From Anaerolineales bacterium (GTDB lineage: Bacteria > Chloroflexota > Anaerolineae > Anaerolineales > Villigracilaceae): 64,000 nt of DNA. This document shows positions 8,616-16,993 of the stretch, piece after piece. Below the pieces are notes generated by a model that saw only the letters and a program-made list of their open reading frames with translations, did no database searches and was not told the origin of the DNA. Each line of letters opens with the position of its first letter. Within the stretch, counting starts at the first letter, position 1. The stretch covers positions 1 through 64,000 of the forward strand of contig JACZJC010000052.1 of assembly GCA_014860745.1 (NCBI GenBank), in the 5' to 3' direction. The position numbers and the translations under genes were made by a program.

Positions 8616-9601
8616 CTTGGCTGATAATCGCAGTACTCGTTATCCGTTAGACGACGCAGGTCAGTTCCATCCACGCGCATGATATAGATCTCGCAGCCAT
8701 GCACTTCATATCGATCGAAATAGGAGGTGAAAGCGATCCACTGACCATCCGGGGAAAATGACGGGCCTTGAGAGTTGCCGCCCAATGGAGAAATTCGTCG
8801 TGGATCGGAACCATCCGAGTTCATAAGATAGAGTTCACGCTCCCAGCGCATGCCGGAATAGGTCACGATCAGATCGTGGATCGACCAGTCACTGCGGCCG
8901 CGCAGGAGCGGAAAATAACCGACCTGGTGTAAGTCGGAGCCGTCCACATTGACAATAGCCAATTGACTCCTGTTTTCAAAAAGCGTTGCGAATAAAATCT
9001 CGCTTCCATCCGGCGACCAGCTTGGGTCCCATGCTCGAACGTCGATTACCTGACGAAGGTTTGTGCCATCGCGGTCCATCAACCATGTGGTCGGTTTGTC
9101 GACATCCAGATAATACCGGGTAAATACGATCGTTTTGCCGTCCGGGGATATTTCTGGCGCGTTCAGGTCGCCAAAATCATAGGTCAGCATTTTGGTTTCA
9201 TTGGTTAAAAGATTTAGTTCATAGATCTCGTAATGTTCGGTTTGTTTGTTGTAGGCGGAATACAGCACACTTTGTCCATCGGGCGCCACGGAGGGGTAAT
9301 AATGACGTACGTCGTCGTCCTCGGTGGTTAATCGGCGATAGCCCGAACCATCTGCATTGACAATGCAGATTTGTTCCTTTTCTACGTCTTTGAATATCTG
9401 ACAGGTCAATGCGATCTTGCCTGTTGGTTCATTGGAGGCAGGCGGAGTCGACAGACCAGGCGCGGATGTAAAACCTGCCAGAGGGGTACTGGCTTGCAGC
9501 GTGGCGAGCAGGTTTGGGTTCGGGTTGGGCGCGTTGGACGGTATATTGCAGGCGGGCAAAAAGATGATAAGCACAATATAGAACAGGGGGCGTTTGAACA
9601 T
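8603..9601 (-). CDS. TolB-like beta-propeller lipoprotein
   Basis: From MFKRPLFYIVLIIFLPAC (lipobox LPAC, Cys at 18) the protein continues with a Pro/Asn/Thr linker and a beta-propeller made of PD40/WD40-like repeats. Repeat hallmarks are SPDGKTIVFTR, SPDGSEILFAT and SPDGQWIAFTS, each paired with a preceding NADGSG or DGTNL turn. These repeats are shared with TolB and DPP6 N-terminal propellers, which serve as protein or ligand binding surfaces. No peptidase domain follows. The track start (9688) adds 29 residues without a signal; the inner ATG at 9601 gives a proper lipoprotein. Partner unknown. Confidence 0.8.
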   Translation of the reverse strand: MFKRPLFYIVLIIFLPACNIPSNAPNPNPNLLATLQASTPLAGFTSAPGLSTPPASNEPTGKIALTCQIFKDVEKEQICIVNADGSGYRRLTTEDDDVRHYYPSVAPDGQSVLYSAYNKQTEHYEIYELNLLTNETKMLTYDFGDLNAPEISPDGKTIVFTRYYLDVDKPTTWLMDRDGTNLRQVIDVRAWDPSWSPDGSEILFATLFENRSQLAIVNVDGSDLHQVGYFPLLRGRSDWSIHDLIVTYSGMRWERELYLMNSDGSDPRRISPLGGNSQGPSFSPDGQWIAFTSYFDRYEVHGCEIYIMRVDGTDLRRLTDNEYCDYQPRWGP

Positions 9602-9817
9602 ACTTTGAGTATAACCGCCGTCATCGTGCTGGTCGCGATTGATCAGCCGCTCGCGGACGTGGATGCGGACCACACGAGTTCTATGCATGGTGAGAAAATG
9701 TAAAAGTTGAGATGAAATCTAATTCAAACACACAGTCTTGAAGCACAATACCACACACAAATTCTTAACGTACTCTAATCGAATGACGCTAGTTTATGCT
9801 TTAGAATGTCATTACTC

Positions 9818-9910
9818 CGATGGGGAGTAGCGCCCGACTTTTTCGGGAAGAACAGCCGTCAAGACGGAAAGAGATTTCCCGGCTGTTTGAAAGAAAACGC
9901 AAGACCATCG
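9818..9910 (+). promoter_or_regulatory. yybP-ykoY family (Mn2+) riboswitch
   Basis: The leader contains the family hallmark GGGGAGTAGC, a hairpin (CCCGA/TCGGG), then an arm ACAGCCG/CGGCTGT that opens with GTCAA, and ends with GCAAGACC. This is the order seen in known Mn2+-sensing yybP-ykoY aptamers. Stem P1 is CGATGG (9818-9823) with CCATCG (9905-9910). The 3' strand of P1 is also the 5' strand of the terminator that follows, so folding of the aptamer and termination exclude each other: ligand binding should turn the operon on. The optional P4 hairpin is absent. The gene it precedes is not a metal transporter. Confidence 0.88.
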
Positions 9911-9938
9911 CCTTCCTGGCGGTGGTCTTTTTTTATTT
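9901..9938 (+). terminator. Riboswitch-controlled Rho-independent terminator
   Basis: AAGACCATCGCC pairs with GGCGGTGGTCTT (12 pairs, one G-U) around TTCCT, followed by a run of T. It overlaps the closing strand of the yybP-ykoY aptamer and lies just before the ribosome binding site of the lamin-tail gene, so it acts as the expression platform. Confidence 0.88.
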
Positions 9939-9952
9939 TTAAAGGAGAAAAA

Positions 9953-10447
9953 ATGCCAGAACGAACTTCACAGGTTGTCCGTATGGGTCAGTTGAAAGGC
10001 GCGAAAATAAAAATCAAAGAAGTTAAAAATGACGGCTTGCACGAATACGTCACCATCGTCAATCGTGGAACTGTCACTCAACCCATGTCTGGCTGGGTGC
10101 TTGCCAGCCTGCGTGGGCAGGCGTTTTATCCATTTACAGGCGATTTAATGCTGGAGCCTGGCATGATCGTAAAAGTTCAGAGCGGGCAGTTGGAACCAAA
10201 AGCAACACTGGAAGAGTGGGGCGCCTTGAAAAATTTATTATGGACAATTGGCCAGGTTTGGAACAACCATGGCGATACTGCCATTTTGTTTGACGCAAAC
10301 GGTTTGGAAATTGACCGACTTTCCTATCCGCACAAGCGTGCAATGGGAAGCAGTGCCAACCGCCAAAAAATTTTGATGGGCGGCGATGGCGGTTTTAAAA
10401 TTGTCAACGATTCGCTCCCCCGATCCAAAAAAGTAACCCGTAAATAG
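9953..10447 (+). CDS. Lamin-tail (LTD) domain protein
   Basis: This 164-residue protein starts after AAAGGAG at ATG 9953; the track start 9806 is inside the riboswitch and is wrong. Most of the protein is one LTD immunoglobulin-like fold: IKIKEVKNDGLHEYVTIVN, MSGWVLASL, LEPGMIVKVQSG, NNHGDTAILFD and GLEIDRLSY are the standard strands. There is no signal peptide, so it appears cytoplasmic, whereas most bacterial LTDs are exported. LTDs bind proteins or nucleic acids in other settings. It is the first gene of a riboswitch-controlled operon with a zinc-ribbon protein and an amphi-Trp protein. A link to manganese is inferred from the leader only. Confidence 0.85.
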   Translation: MPERTSQVVRMGQLKGAKIKIKEVKNDGLHEYVTIVNRGTVTQPMSGWVLASLRGQAFYPFTGDLMLEPGMIVKVQSGQLEPKATLEEWGALKNLLWTIGQVWNNHGDTAILFDANGLEIDRLSYPHKRAMGSSANRQKILMGGDGGFKIVNDSLPRSKKVTRK

Positions 10448-10518
10448 AACGGTGCATTGACAGAACCATCCAAAACAGGTTGTTGTTACTTTCAATAACG
10501 AACAGGAGATTACTCAAA

Positions 10519-10872
10519 ATGGACTTTCTAGAAGAGTTGTTTGAAATCGGCAAGCGCAAATATCAAAAAGGCGGCGGAGTCTTTCACGACAAAGACCATA
10601 AAGATGACGATCACGATGATGACGACAAGCGCCGTCCATATCCAACCAAGTCATATCCCCAGGTACCTGCATACCGCCCGCAGGTGACCTCAACCCCTGT
10701 GGCTTTTTTATCCAATATTGTTTGCCGCAGGTGTTCCACGCAAACTGTTCAAGGTGCAAAGTTTTGCCACGGCTGCGGAACAGCCATCGAGCTGATTTTG
10801 AAGTGTGCCAGCTGTGGTTCGAAATTGCCTGTCAATGAACCCCTCTGTTCACAATGTGGATATGGAAATTAA
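10519..10872 (+). CDS. Double zinc-ribbon protein with acidic/His linker
   Basis: Starting at ATG 10519 (CAGGAG upstream) the protein has 117 residues. An N-terminal helix MDFLEELFEIGKRK is followed by a His/Asp/Lys-rich stretch (HDKDHKDDDHDDDDKR, about residues 25-41) that could bind divalent metal. A Pro/Tyr linker leads to two C-terminal zinc ribbons, CRRCSTQ-CHGCG and CASCGSK-CSQCG. The pattern is that of DZR/zinc-ribbon adaptor proteins. It is second in the operon behind the Mn-type riboswitch, which makes the metal-rich linker notable. The exact role is unknown. Confidence 0.8.
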   Translation: MDFLEELFEIGKRKYQKGGGVFHDKDHKDDDHDDDDKRRPYPTKSYPQVPAYRPQVTSTPVAFLSNIVCRRCSTQTVQGAKFCHGCGTAIELILKCASCGSKLPVNEPLCSQCGYGN

Positions 10873-10894
10873 TTACTGAAAAAGGAATTTACAA

Positions 10895-11143
10895 ATGGCA
10901 ACCCAAAAGAAAAAACGCAAACGTGACATCGAGAAGAACTATCCCGTAAAACAGTTTGTCAAAAAACTGCGGCGTCTTGCTGACTGTATCGAGCAGGGAC
11001 AGAAATTCCAGATTCAAGTGGCAGGAGAGCGGATTTCCATCCCCGCTGCTGCCATCATCAACATTGAACATGAGCGCAGCGCTTCTTCAGAAGAGATCGA
11101 GTTCCAGCTTAGGTGGTCGCCTGAAAAAAGGGTAAAAAAATAA
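10895..11143 (+). CDS. Amphi-Trp domain protein
   Basis: This 82-residue cytoplasmic protein is very basic at its N-terminus (KKKRKRD). It matches the amphi-Trp domain: a helix VKQFVKKLRRLADCIEQGQKFQIQVAGERISIP, then an acidic-to-Trp ending EEIEFQLRWSPEK. The domain is widespread and uncharacterised. It begins 22 bases after the zinc-ribbon gene with AAAAAGGA upstream, so it is the third gene of the riboswitch operon. No terminator was found right after it; repeats follow. Confidence 0.85.
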   Translation: MATQKKKRKRDIEKNYPVKQFVKKLRRLADCIEQGQKFQIQVAGERISIPAAAIINIEHERSASSEEIEFQLRWSPEKRVKK

Positions 11144-11190
11144 TCAAGTTCTACAAGAGAACAAGTCAATTGAGTCTATTGCAAAAAACC

Positions 11191-11560
11191 TGCCCCCATT
11201 CCTGCCGCTCTCAACCAAACCCCGAATCTAAAAATTTAACCCGCCCATCAACCCAGAAAAGAAATCGTCACTATACCCTCTCCCTGTGGGAGCTCCACAG
11301 GGGTGCTTCGCGAAGGGACAAGGCATCACGCCGATCATAACCACAACCAGGGTGAGGTCACCGTTCAAAACCCCTCTCCCATCTCCCCCAAGGGGGAGAA
11401 GCCCAAACCTTCTTCAACATAAACTGTAACTCGGTAATTCAACCTGCCTACTAACCAGAAAAGAAATCAAGCCCATACCCTCTCCATTTGGAGAGGGACA
11501 AGGCATCACGCCGATCATAACCACTATCAGGGCGAGGTCTCTCCCACCATTCCTGCCGCG
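11191..11560. repeat. Gene-free stretch with duplicated intergenic repeat
   Basis: Two diverged direct copies (about 11244-11355 and 11441-11541) share ACCAGAAAAGAAATC, a CCCTCTCC...GGGAC hairpin, AAGGCATCACGCCGATCATA and AGGGxGAGGTC. The motif CCATTCCTGCCGC occurs at both ends (11197, 11546) and again near 7795. No gene was found. It marks the left border of the AT-rich island and looks like an interspersed non-coding repeat family. Confidence 0.55.
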
Positions 11561-11569
11561 GACTTGCAA

Positions 11570-11887
11570 TTACAGACTAATTAGAAATTGACAATTTTCT
11601 TCAACAATAAAACTCGACTGAATAGATTCAGATTTTGACAAAGAACATAAATCTATATTTTTACCTAAATCTTCTCCCAACACTCGGCACAATTTCTTTT
11701 TCAAGATTAAAACACTCGTCAAATCAATTTTGTCATAATCATACACAAGCAACAAATCAATATCACGAGGATTATTCTGAGTTAATGCCGAACCAAAGAG
11801 ATAACAATCTCCCCCGCCTTGACGTTCATTTTTTATCTTTCTTAGACTTATCAGGAGTTGTGTAGTTAAAGAATTTATCTCCATCAT
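11570..11887 (-). CDS. Small nucleotidyltransferase-fold protein (MNT-like)
   Basis: This 105-residue protein carries the pol-beta nucleotidyltransferase signature: YLFGSALTQNNPRDIDLLLVYD, that is GS followed by DxD. The third acidic residue may be in NIDLCSLSK. Such minimal nucleotidyltransferases often act as antitoxins or modify a partner by adding AMP. Its first 20 codons overlap the end of the gene before it by 62 bases, so the two are probably co-translated. It is the last gene of an AT-rich minus-strand cluster. No HEPN partner gene is visible, which argues against the standard MNT/HEPN pair. Confidence 0.75.
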   Translation of the reverse strand: MMEINSLTTQLLISLRKIKNERQGGGDCYLFGSALTQNNPRDIDLLLVYDYDKIDLTSVLILKKKLCRVLGEDLGKNIDLCSLSKSESIQSSFIVEENCQFLISL

Positions 11888-12227
11888 AATAGGCGGCTCC
11901 TAAAAATTCTGCAAATAAAAATAAACCAATCTTTTGTCGTTTGCAAGAATCCTTTGCATCTTGAGTATATCCATTCCATGCGCTCATTGTAACTATGGCG
12001 TTTACATCTGGAGCAACAGAGAGAATATCATGCACATCTGAAATGCCAACAATATAGACATTAGTCATAAAAACTTGCAAATCGGATTTTCCTATTCGTC
12101 GAACAATTATTTTCTGTTCAGATAGGTGCTCCACTTCTAAAACCAAAGGATTTGATGACAAATATTGAATTAACGCTTTTACACTTTCTGGACGTGGCAC
12201 TTTTTCGTATTTTCCCGACTCTGACAT
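11826..12227 (-). CDS. Unknown protein, possible restriction-endonuclease-like fold
   Basis: The protein has 133 residues and no signal peptide. The stretch VNAIVTMSAWNGYTQDAKDSCKRQKIGLFLFAEFLGA has the strand-helix-strand layout seen in endonuclease-like and Mrr-related proteins, where a hydrophobic strand ends in S-x-WN and a later strand reads GLFLF. No full PD-(D/E)xK active site could be identified, so it may be a sensor or inactive relative. It lies one base after the HNH gene and overlaps the nucleotidyltransferase gene, which implies one transcript. The fold assignment is a guess; the co-location is certain. Confidence 0.6.
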   Translation of the reverse strand: MSESGKYEKVPRPESVKALIQYLSSNPLVLEVEHLSEQKIIVRRIGKSDLQVFMTNVYIVGISDVHDILSVAPDVNAIVTMSAWNGYTQDAKDSCKRQKIGLFLFAEFLGAAYYDGDKFFNYTTPDKSKKDKK

Positions 12228-12228
12228 G

Positions 12229-12906
12229 TCAATCCTCCAAAACTGTATTTATTTCACTTGGGAACAAAGGCGCTGATGAGTTTTTATCACCTGAAAGGTG
12301 GTTGTACTCAAATGCAGTTTTATGAACTACAAATTTATCAACAATAATCTTTTCTTCATTGGTCAACAAATCATCGTTTATAGAAAACAATTCCCCTAAA
12401 CGTCGATTGTTGGGAATAATATCGGTTTGAATTAGATGCTTCCACATTTCTGCCGCATCACTCATTGGGTTATCGGAAGTTTCGGAATGAGGACCATAGG
12501 CATCAAAAATGGCGCGATTTGCTCTCAATAGGCGTCTCACTTCATTTCGTAAATCATCCCGTGATGAAAAATTGGGAACTTCAAAAAACGTTCTTATTTT
12601 AGCTGCGTGCTCAGTCTTCCAATTTCTCAAAAGTTCAACTGGAAAATGCTTTGGATTCTTATCAACTAAAGTATGGCAAACTGAGCATAAAAGAATAATA
12701 TTTTCATATTCATCTCGCTCACTTAATTCTAATTCTCCTCCTCGAGGACCGTCGACTTTCTGCGCGATTATATGAGCAAGTTCTTCAAAACTTGAAACGT
12801 CCCCGCTCTCAAATAAAACAAATAAATCTCGATGACATTCAGGGTTTTGACAATAACCCCCTGAATGAGCCAACAGCATCTTTGTTACTTTTGCCGATAT
12901 TGCCAT
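12229..12906 (-). CDS. HNH endonuclease
   Basis: This 225-residue protein has an N-terminal HNH nuclease domain. GGYCQNPECHRDLF gives the first zinc-binding pair, EELAHIIAQKVDG the catalytic His region, and YENIILLCSVCHTLVD the Asn, the second Cys pair and the last His of the motif. PVELLRNWKTEH is the usual helix after the motif. The C-terminal half (about residues 120-225) is helical and not recognised. HNH proteins of this sort cleave DNA and are frequent in anti-phage systems. It sits 13 bases after the VWA gene on the same strand in an AT-rich island. Confidence 0.85.
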   Translation of the reverse strand: MAISAKVTKMLLAHSGGYCQNPECHRDLFVLFESGDVSSFEELAHIIAQKVDGPRGGELELSERDEYENIILLCSVCHTLVDKNPKHFPVELLRNWKTEHAAKIRTFFEVPNFSSRDDLRNEVRRLLRANRAIFDAYGPHSETSDNPMSDAAEMWKHLIQTDIIPNNRRLGELFSINDDLLTNEEKIIVDKFVVHKTAFEYNHLSGDKNSSAPLFPSEINTVLED

Positions 12907-12919
12907 AATTGATTACCTT

Positions 12920-14569
12920 TTACGGCGTATTCGGGCGGACGCGCTGATACAGGTTGTAAAAACTGGCATAAATTCCAAGCGCAAAAACACCCGCCGCTGT
13001 GCCAGATGTAAGCCCAACAGTTTTATCAATTTGCTCCAAAGAAGTGAGTATAAACATGGCAAAAGAGCCAACGCCTAAAACGACAGCAGAAACTCTTGAG
13101 AGCATAGGGTGAGACACATGATCAAATGCGTAATCAACAACTTTAGCCCTAATAGTTAAAGATTCTATTTGATAGCCTGTCTTTGCATCTGAAATGAGAA
13201 CAAGGATTTCATGCACACCTTCTTTGCAATTATCAGTAGGAGTCGCCGAAAAACGGTATTCATTAATAGCTTGATGTAACTCTTGCAGTATCTCGTTTTT
13301 CGTGAAAAGAAAAGCATGACTAGTAAATTCAACTTTTACTTTTTGTCCCAGCTTTATATGGCTAGCTTGTTCGACCTGTTCTTCTAAGATCTTCTCAGGA
13401 TCTTTTAGGTTTTCTAATATTTGTAAGTTTGCTTTTCGAATGCTTCTCTGAACACCAAGATGAGAGTCGGGCAGGTATAAATAAAACAGAAAAGTAGATT
13501 GGCTACCTTTTGATATTAGTTTAGGATATGCAACTGATATCTTGAGACTCTTGCTCTTTTTAGCTTCATATTTGGTTTTTTCACGAGCGATCTTTTGATT
13601 TTCTTCGCGCTCCATCTTCCTTTTAGCCTCTAATTCCATCGCTTTGTATTGAGATTTTTCTGCAGCTTCTCGCTCAACCTTTTCTTTTGTAATTCTGGTT
13701 GCTTGTTTCTGCTCTTCTACAGTACTTTCTTCGCCATCATCTTCCTCGTAACGTGATCTAAATTGCGGCCCTTTTATCTGACTACCAGTTACCATGCTCA
13801 TGACAAAGCCCGTCTTAATGAACTCTTGGCTAACGCCAGGAAACATCATCGCTGTTCCCTCACGGATTTTGAGTCCAGCCTGTTCACTCATAATTTGAGC
13901 ATAACCTGCAGGAACTCGCGAGGACATAGCAAGCAATTTATCCCCATAAGGATCCCCTGTAGACTCGCTAACTCTATATCCGTTCCAATCATTAATATTT
14001 TGGCTCGAAAGGGTAATCTGGTCAGTTATGAAGATATTCTCTACAAGAACGTTCCCATCAGGAACAGATATTTCCTTTAGCTGTTTAGCAAACTCCGCAG
14101 GATCTTGAGTCTCTTCCCCATATTCACAATCCGTTATATTAATTACCATTGGTGGAGGGCATTCATTCAACCACCGTTCAGACCAACTAATTATGTCATC
14201 TTGAATTAATTTAATTGCATACCGAAATGCTTTTGCCATATTTGTCCCCTTATGAGGTGTGATTGAAGGAACACCTTCATCCTTTAATCTGTCGACAGTA
14301 ATAATGCTACCCAATTTCCCATAAACATCATATATATCATCTGAATAAGCAACCATGCCCACTCTATATCTTGGGTGTATTTTTCCCTGTCTCAGGGAAC
14401 GTTGAATCATTTGAGTATAAGAAATTTGTATAACATCTTTAACTGCTTCAATTCTTGTTCTCCCGTCAGGCATAGCAGCACCCATGGAGCCACTAATGTC
14501 CACAAGATAAATCAGTGTAGCAGGATGATCAGAGTTTGCCAAATTTTTATATTTTTCCGTGGATACCAT
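12920..14569 (-). CDS. VWA-domain protein with coiled coil and C-terminal membrane segments
   Basis: This 549-residue protein opens with a von Willebrand A domain. The metal-binding MIDAS is complete: DISGS (residues 24-28), Thr in HKGTNMA and Asp in NITDCEYG. A charged coiled coil rich in Lys/Glu/Arg runs roughly over residues 285-345. A beta-rich domain follows, and two hydrophobic segments at the end (VVLGVGSFAMFILTSL and TAAGVFALGIYASFYNL) anchor it in the membrane. AGGAG supports the start. VWA proteins act as Mg-dependent adaptors for ATPases and effectors. It leads a cluster with an HNH nuclease, but no AAA+ partner is present. Confidence 0.85.
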   Translation of the reverse strand: MVSTEKYKNLANSDHPATLIYLVDISGSMGAAMPDGRTRIEAVKDVIQISYTQMIQRSLRQGKIHPRYRVGMVAYSDDIYDVYGKLGSIITVDRLKDEGVPSITPHKGTNMAKAFRYAIKLIQDDIISWSERWLNECPPPMVINITDCEYGEETQDPAEFAKQLKEISVPDGNVLVENIFITDQITLSSQNINDWNGYRVSESTGDPYGDKLLAMSSRVPAGYAQIMSEQAGLKIREGTAMMFPGVSQEFIKTGFVMSMVTGSQIKGPQFRSRYEEDDGEESTVEEQKQATRITKEKVEREAAEKSQYKAMELEAKRKMEREENQKIAREKTKYEAKKSKSLKISVAYPKLISKGSQSTFLFYLYLPDSHLGVQRSIRKANLQILENLKDPEKILEEQVEQASHIKLGQKVKVEFTSHAFLFTKNEILQELHQAINEYRFSATPTDNCKEGVHEILVLISDAKTGYQIESLTIRAKVVDYAFDHVSHPMLSRVSAVVLGVGSFAMFILTSLEQIDKTVGLTSGTAAGVFALGIYASFYNLYQRVRPNTP

Positions 14570-14623
14570 AGATAAAACTCCTATAGATTCTTCAAATTAA
14601 ATTCGAACTAACAAATTTTATCC

Positions 14624-16294
14624 CTAAAACCCCTGCGCCACGTACTCACCCCACACACCGCGAAGCGTGTTGCAGATCTCTCCCAGCGTGATGTCATTCT
14701 CCACGCACCCAATGAACAACGGCATCAAATTCTCGGTTCCCTTCGCCGCATCCACCAACTTGCCGAGCAACTCATCCACCAGCCTCTGGTCTCTAGTCTC
14801 TCTCAACGCCTTCAACTTTGCCTTCTGTCCCAGCTCAATCGCGGGATCAACCACCAGCCTTTCCAAACTTCTTTCTTCTTTCACCTCAAAGGCGTTCACG
14901 CCAACAACAATTTCTTCTTTCTTCTCAATTGCCTGTTGCGCGGCGTACGCAGCATTTTGGATCTCGTTCTGCATAAATCCGCGTTCGATGGATTGCAGCG
15001 CACCGCCCATCTCGTCAATTTTGGCGATGTACTTGAGCGCGCCTTTTTCGATCTCATCGGTCAACTGTTCGATCAGGTACGAACCCGCCAGCGGATCGAC
15101 CGAATCCGCGACGCCTGATTCGTAGGCGATGATCTGCTGTGTGCGCAACGCCACGCGGACAGATTTTTCCGTGGGCAGCCACAGGGCTTCGTCCATGCTA
15201 TTGGTATGTAAACTTTGTGTCCCGCCGAGGACGGCGGAAAGAGCCTGGAGAGTCACACGCACGACGTTATTTTCAGGTTGCTGCGCGGTGAGCGTTGACC
15301 CAGCCGTTTGCGTATGAAAACGTAACTGCCACGACGCTGGCTTCTGCGCCTTGAAACGTTCGCGCATGATCCTTGCCCACATGCGTCGCGCCGCGCGGAA
15401 CTTCGCCACTTCTTCCAAAAGATTATTGTGCGCGTTGAAGAAGAACGAAAGCTGTCCCGCGAAAGAATCGATATCGAGTCCCGCCTTGAGAGCGGCTTCC
15501 ACATACGCGATTCCATTCGCCAGCGTGAACGCCACTTCCTGCACGGCAGTGGAGCCAGCTTCGCGGATGTGATAGCCCGAGATCGAGATCGTGTTCCAAT
15601 ACGGAACTTCCTTCGCGCAAAACGAAAAAATATCGGTGATCAGCCGCATCGAAGGCGCGGGCGGGAAAATATACGTCCCACGCGCCACGTACTCTTTGAG
15701 AATGTCGTTCTGGATCGTGCCGCGCAGTCCGCGCATGTCCGCGCCCTGGCGCTTCGCCACCGCAATGTACATTGCCAGCAAAACGCCCGCGGGCGCGTTG
15801 ATGGTCATCGAAGTCGAAACCTTGTCGAGCGGAATCTGGTCGTACAACTGCATCATGTCGTGGATGGATGAAATGGATACGCCGACTTTGCCGACTTCCC
15901 CCTGCGCGATCGGATCATCCGCATCATACCCAATTTGAGTTGGGAGGTCGAACGCGACACTCAACCCCGTTTGACCTTGCTGCAGCAAATAGCGATAACG
16001 CTTATTGGATTCCTCCGCCGTCGAAAACCCCGCATACTGACGCATCGTCCAAAACCGTGAACGATACATCGTCGGCTGGACTCCGCGCGTATAAGGATAC
16101 TCGCCAGGGAAGCCGATGTTATTTAAATAGGATTCATCGGACGTAGGGGCGGGGTCATCCCGCCCAGGCAGCGCCACCCTCGGGACCTCGATGCCTGCCG
16201 AGGTCTCGAAACGCTCTTTCCGCTCCTTGAATTTGTCCAATGATTTCTTGAGCGTGGATTCTTTCCATTTATTGTATTGTTCGTTGAGGGTCAT
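14624..16294 (-). CDS. Methylmalonyl-CoA mutase, large-subunit catalytic domain
   Basis: This 556-residue B12-dependent mutase subunit interconverts methylmalonyl-CoA and succinyl-CoA. The TIM-barrel hallmarks are [50 protein letters not shown] and FFNAHNN. The Tyr in PTMY and the Arg in VARGTY fit methylmalonyl-CoA specificity, since isobutyryl-CoA mutases have Phe and Gln there. The cobalamin-binding domain is absent, so a separate small subunit must be encoded elsewhere. A palindromic repeat (GGGCGGG/CCCGCCC, 16147-16165) lies inside the coding sequence in the N-terminal linker and keeps the frame. Confidence 0.95.
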   Translation of the reverse strand: MTLNEQYNKWKESTLKKSLDKFKERKERFETSAGIEVPRVALPGRDDPAPTSDESYLNNIGFPGEYPYTRGVQPTMYRSRFWTMRQYAGFSTAEESNKRYRYLLQQGQTGLSVAFDLPTQIGYDADDPIAQGEVGKVGVSISSIHDMMQLYDQIPLDKVSTSMTINAPAGVLLAMYIAVAKRQGADMRGLRGTIQNDILKEYVARGTYIFPPAPSMRLITDIFSFCAKEVPYWNTISISGYHIREAGSTAVQEVAFTLANGIAYVEAALKAGLDIDSFAGQLSFFFNAHNNLLEEVAKFRAARRMWARIMRERFKAQKPASWQLRFHTQTAGSTLTAQQPENNVVRVTLQALSAVLGGTQSLHTNSMDEALWLPTEKSVRVALRTQQIIAYESGVADSVDPLAGSYLIEQLTDEIEKGALKYIAKIDEMGGALQSIERGFMQNEIQNAAYAAQQAIEKKEEIVVGVNAFEVKEERSLERLVVDPAIELGQKAKLKALRETRDQRLVDELLGKLVDAAKGTENLMPLFIGCVENDITLGEICNTLRGVWGEYVAQGF

Positions 16295-16317
16295 GTTAAG
16301 TTCCTTTTGTCCTTATC

Positions 16318-16452
16318 ATGTCGTTGCGAGGAGCGCTCTTGTACTTTGCGACGAAGCAATCTCCAACTAAAGTGGAAACGACTCTGTAATGAGATGTATC
16401 TGTTTAACTGGAGATTGCTTCGGGCAGAAGAGCACCGCCCTCGCAACGACAT
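16318..16452. repeat. MITE-like imperfect palindrome (about 135 bp)
   Basis: The ends ATGTCGTTGCGAGG and CCTCGCAACGACAT are perfect inverted repeats, and inner blocks GCTCTT and CGAAGCAATCTCCA are mirrored on the other arm. The sequence GCGACGAAGCAATCTCC is typical of dispersed repeats found in several bacterial phyla. No coding capacity. It lies between the divergently oriented mutase gene and the radical SAM operon. Confidence 0.7.
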
Positions 16453-16582
16453 GGGCAAGTATAAAGCCAATGCCCCGCCTTCGGAATTGGATAAACACAG
16501 GAAGATTTCAAGATAAAAGTCACATGCCTGAAACCAACGAAACTGCTACACTTTTCGTATAAATAGAAGGAGTCTCATTAAA

Positions 16583-16984
16583 ATGGGCAATAAAACCTTT
16601 TTATACATCGGCGCGGGGATTTTACTTCTCATCGGCGTCTGTCTCTTCGGGTATGGGGTCCTGAGCATCGTCGGCTCCACGTCTGCGCAGGGGAGTTCAG
16701 CGTGGTTTTCGTTCGGGGTCGGCTTTGCCTTTTTCGGCGCGGTTTTTCTGGCGGGGGGTATCGGGCTGATCGTTTTTGCAAACAGGCAAAAGGGAGTCGG
16801 AGGCGGGGATAACATCACCTACAAGATCGACCTGCCCTCCCAGACCAAAGTGGAGCAATTGAAATGTAACTCGTGCGGCGGCGCCTTGAAAGCGGAGAAT
16901 GTGAAAATGATCGCAGGCGCGCCCACCGTCGAATGTCCCTTCTGCGGCACAACCTATCAGTTAACGGAAGAACCGAAGTGGTAA
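16583..16984 (+). CDS. Two-TM protein with C-terminal zinc ribbon
   Basis: This 133-residue protein has two membrane segments, GAGILLLIGVCLFGYGVLSIV and FGVGFAFFGAVFLAGGIGLIVF. They are followed by a cytoplasmic tail with a zinc ribbon, CNSCGGALK and CPFCGTTYQ, of the kind that packs against or recruits other proteins. AAGGAG precedes the ATG. It starts a five-gene operon whose next member is a DUF2207 membrane protein only 37 bases away, so both probably act at the same membrane site. Specific role unknown. Confidence 0.75.
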   Translation: MGNKTFLYIGAGILLLIGVCLFGYGVLSIVGSTSAQGSSAWFSFGVGFAFFGAVFLAGGIGLIVFANRQKGVGGGDNITYKIDLPSQTKVEQLKCNSCGGALKAENVKMIAGAPTVECPFCGTTYQLTEEPKW

Positions 16985-16993
16985 TTGCGCAGC

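Noticed and set aside
9806-9952. 49-residue N-terminal extension of the LTD protein
   Set aside because: It would translate the riboswitch and terminator; a strong ribosome binding site lies before ATG 9953.
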